From Halocaridina rubra (taxonomy: Eukaryota; Arthropoda; Malacostraca; Decapoda; Atyidae): a stretch of DNA of 64,000 nt. Numbering within the stretch: position 1 is the stretch's first letter; the number at the start of each line of letters is the position of its first letter. The notes below the pieces were generated by a model, which saw only the letters and a list, made by a program, of their open reading frames with translations, was not told the origin of the DNA and ran no database searches. The DNA lies in contig JAXCGZ010022675.1 of the NCBI GenBank assembly GCA_037179515.1, positions 1-64,000 on the forward strand. The letters are read 5' to 3'. A program made the translations under genes and the position numbers. Below, piece by piece: positions 61,730 to 64,000 of this stretch.

Positions 61730-64000
61730 TGAGGCCTTAGCTACTAAGTTCTTCGAATTCATCTGGATATAAGTGTGGTCCATTATCCGTTACAATTCTT
61801 CGAGGAAGTCCGTGGGTGTCAAAGATTGACATCAGTGCTTTTATTGTAGCAAGTGAAGATACTGACTGCACTGGCACTATTTCTGGCCATTTACTAAAAG
61901 CTTCTTTGTAGCAAGTGAAGATACTGACTGCACTGGCACTATTTCTGGCCATTTACTAAAAGCTTCTTCTACAATTAAAAATTAATGACCCTAAAATGGT
62001 TCTGCAAAAGCTATGTGCCATCTTTGCCATGCATGTCTTGGACATTTCTCTGGGTTCATATGAGATGGTGTTGGATTGTTTTGAAATGCAACACATGCGT
62101 TACATTTCTTTACACAAGTCTCAATTTGAGCATCAATATTCGGCCACCATATAAGCTTACTGGCTATGGCCTTTGACCTAATTTTCCTTGATGGTCTGAA
62201 TGTAGTTCTTTTAAGAAAGGTTCCCTACAGCTTTTGAGAGAACTACTTTTGCTCCCCTAAGTATATATGCATTTTCTATAGATAGTTCTAACCATACCTT
62301 TGTGAAAGGTTTTCAGTCTTCCTCATGCAAGACTATTTCGTGACCCGTGAACACCCCCTGCATGATGCTTGAAAGTACAGGATCTCGTTTTGTGGATTGT
62401 GCTATAGTCTTGGCTGTAATAGGTAAGCTGTAACTTAGTACAAGAAGTATTCCTGCATCATGATTGTCTGGTGCCTTGTCCACTGTGTTATCTATTTTTG
62501 TTGCGGGTCGATACTCTTGGTCATGCTTATAGGTTGCTAAAGTAATTGCCCACCTTTGCAATCTGGCCACTACTAGGGTAGGTAACCTTTCTTTGGTCTC
62601 AAAAGGACAAGTAGGTGTTGATGAGTAGTACACAAAATAAATTTTGGTTTGCCATGCAGATATAGGTGAAATTTAATTTCCCTTTATACTAATGCTGATG
62701 ATTCCTTCTGTATCTGTAAGTAGTTATGGCCAGCTCTTTTGAGAGATTGTGGTCGTTCCGACATATCTGGCATAACCTGTGCTAATACAGCACCTTTTCC
62801 ATTAGATGAAACATTGCAAGTTAATTTTACTGATAAATCAGACCTCTAATACATAAGTACCCTAGAATAAATTATTGCCCCTTTATTTGGTGACTTTCCT
62901 CCTCACATTAAGAAACCCAATTCCATTTGATGTCCTCCTTAAGCTGGATATATAGTGGATGAGCTACTTTAGTTAAGTCAGGAATGAAGTGTGCATAAAA
63001 TGTTACTAGTTCCATGAATGACCCTAGTTCATCTACATGTTCAGGTATTATATCATTTTTTATTACTGCTGTCTTCCCAGTGGTTTTATGAATGCAACTT
63101 TTATCCACTTTTAAGCCTAAATATTCTAATGACGATACTGAAAATTCATATTTGTCCCTGCATATTCTGAGACTATTTAATATCTGTAATACTACTTTTA
63201 GCATATCTAGGTGTTTGGCATCATCTTTACCAGCTATTAAGAAGTCATCAGCAAAGCAAAAAGTTCCTTGTGAACCAGTAAGCATTATTTCATGGTTTGT
63301 TGCCATAGAGAAGGACTGCTGGCTACTCCAAATGTGAGTTTTTTAGGACGGCAAAGGCCCAAATGTGTGCTCAAAGAACATTTTTTGTGACCTATCATTC
63401 ATCTGTAACTGCTGAAAAGCATGCTTTAAGTCCATTTTTAAAAATACTTAACAATTTCCTAAAAGTGCAAATATTTGATAAAGTTTTGGAAGAGAGCCCT
63501 GGGCAATTTGTAGCTGCGAATTTATTGTAAATTTATAATCACTATAGAGCCTGATGCTCCCATTGCTCTTCACTACTGGTACAATGGGTGTTCCCCCATT
63601 TGAATATGTCACCTTTTCTAATGATTAGTTGTTGAATAGGCTTTCAATTTCTTTTTCTTTTAAGGGCTTTATAGCAAGCAGAACTTGTCTATGGGGACAG
63701 AATTTTGAAATGGCATCAGGCTTTAGTAGTAATGAAGCTGTTACACCCTTTACTGTGCCAAAGGCTTCTCTAGATAAATCTTTATGCTCATGTAATAGGC
63801 TTCCTAATCTGTATTTTGTCCCAACCTTTTTTGCTGTAAGTTGTCTAGCCCTATGCCTAAATTAACCTTTATTTTCCTGTCAAGCCCAAACAGATTCTTG
63901 AGCTGGCCCTTAACTACAACTATTGTTAACTTTTATTACTTTGGGCTGTTGCGAAAGAAACCAAGATTTTATTATATAGTTTTAGTTTCAGACCCGGAAA
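61730..64000 (-). pseudogene. Ty3/gypsy-like pol remnant (RT, RNase H, integrase), runs off the window
   Basis: Minus strand, 5' side at the right edge. RT: GGTPIVPVVKSNGSIRL and KMDLKHAFQQLQM near 63410-63600, then GTFCFADDFLIAGKDD and SLEYLGLKVDK at 62908-63306 (FADD as the catalytic box). RNase H end and linker at 62313-62633 (RLQRWAITLATYKHDQEYRP). Integrase: a zinc-binding piece WWPNIDAQIETC with CNAC near 62090-62150, then WHIAFAEPF, where the first catalytic Asp reads Ala. The core at 61737-61952 has HGLPRRIVTDNGPHL, which keeps the second Asp. Stops and frameshifts throughout. Inactive. Confidence 0.8.
61845..61968. repeat. 62-bp perfect tandem duplication inside the integrase remnant
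   Basis: TGTAGCAAGTGAAGATACTG is found at 61846 and again 62 bases later. The two copies are identical, so the duplication is recent compared with the decay around it. Confidence 0.95.

Overview
The window looks like intergenic or heterochromatin-like DNA from an arthropod, most probably a decapod crustacean. This is an inference from three things: an interstitial run of the arthropod telomere repeat TTAGG (31808-31866), an extreme density of di-, tri- and tetranucleotide microsatellites, and many LINE families packed against them. I found no convincing cellular protein-coding gene and no complete host tRNA or rRNA gene. Almost every coding stretch is a piece of a retrotransposon. All family names used here (CR1-A, LINE-B to LINE-F, RTE-like, SINE-A to SINE-C, repeat X) are working labels for this window, not database names.

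Layout. 0-2.4 kb: SINE-A copies, a (TA)n and a long ACAT tract. 2.4-6.7 kb: three CR1-A LINE copies head to tail on the + strand, separated by (CA)n. 7.2-10.1 kb: SINE-A copies and a decayed minus-strand LINE-B. 10.2-14.5 kb: six minus-strand CR1-A copies separated by (GT)n, including a duplicated composite unit and one copy with an open 512-codon reverse transcriptase (RT) frame. 14.5-15.4 kb: a large fold-back element. 15.4-17.5 kb: microsatellites and a SINE-C. 17.5-22.4 kb: LINE-B (with a short LINE-B-derived element nested in it), then LINE-C, both minus. 22.4-24.6 kb: a degenerate short tandem repeat, microsatellites and a SINE-B. 25.2-30.2 kb: three more LINE-B pieces in alternating orientation, one close to full length. 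30.3-33.7 kb: microsatellites, SINE-A, an RTE-like 3' end, the TTAGG run and a MITE.

33.7-36.1 kb: CR1-A and LINE-C pieces, minus. 36.2-40.6 kb: a nearly complete minus-strand RTE-like LINE split by a clean + strand CR1-A insertion. 40.6-43.5 kb: an unrecognised diverged repeat (X) and a tandem repeat of about 130 bp. 43.5-44.4 kb: a CR1-A fragment. 44.5-47.7 kb: LINE-D, an RT plus RNase H element with one open frame, embedded in (GA)n. 48-50.3 kb: LINE-E, a second RT plus RNase H family. 51.7-53.3 kb: a second, almost identical LINE-D copy that starts exactly at a (CT)n. 54.6-56.1 kb: a self-complementary CT-TA-GA microsatellite joined to LINE-C. 56.2-57.3 kb: CR1-A, SINE-B and SINE-C pieces. 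58-59.6 kb: decayed LINE-F. 60-64 kb: a decayed Ty3/gypsy-like gag-protease region on + facing a decayed gypsy-like pol on minus that runs off the window.

How the parts relate. The recurring theme is interaction between retrotransposons and microsatellites. CR1-A copies in the arrays sit in (CA)n in one orientation. LINE-D is bounded by (CT)n on both sides. Several 5' truncation points fall on short stretches of the element that match the flanking microsatellite. SINE-C ends in a sequence resembling the 3' end of LINE-C, so SINE-C may use LINE-C-type machinery. Coordinates of decayed elements are read by eye and are approximate, usually to within 10-50 bases.
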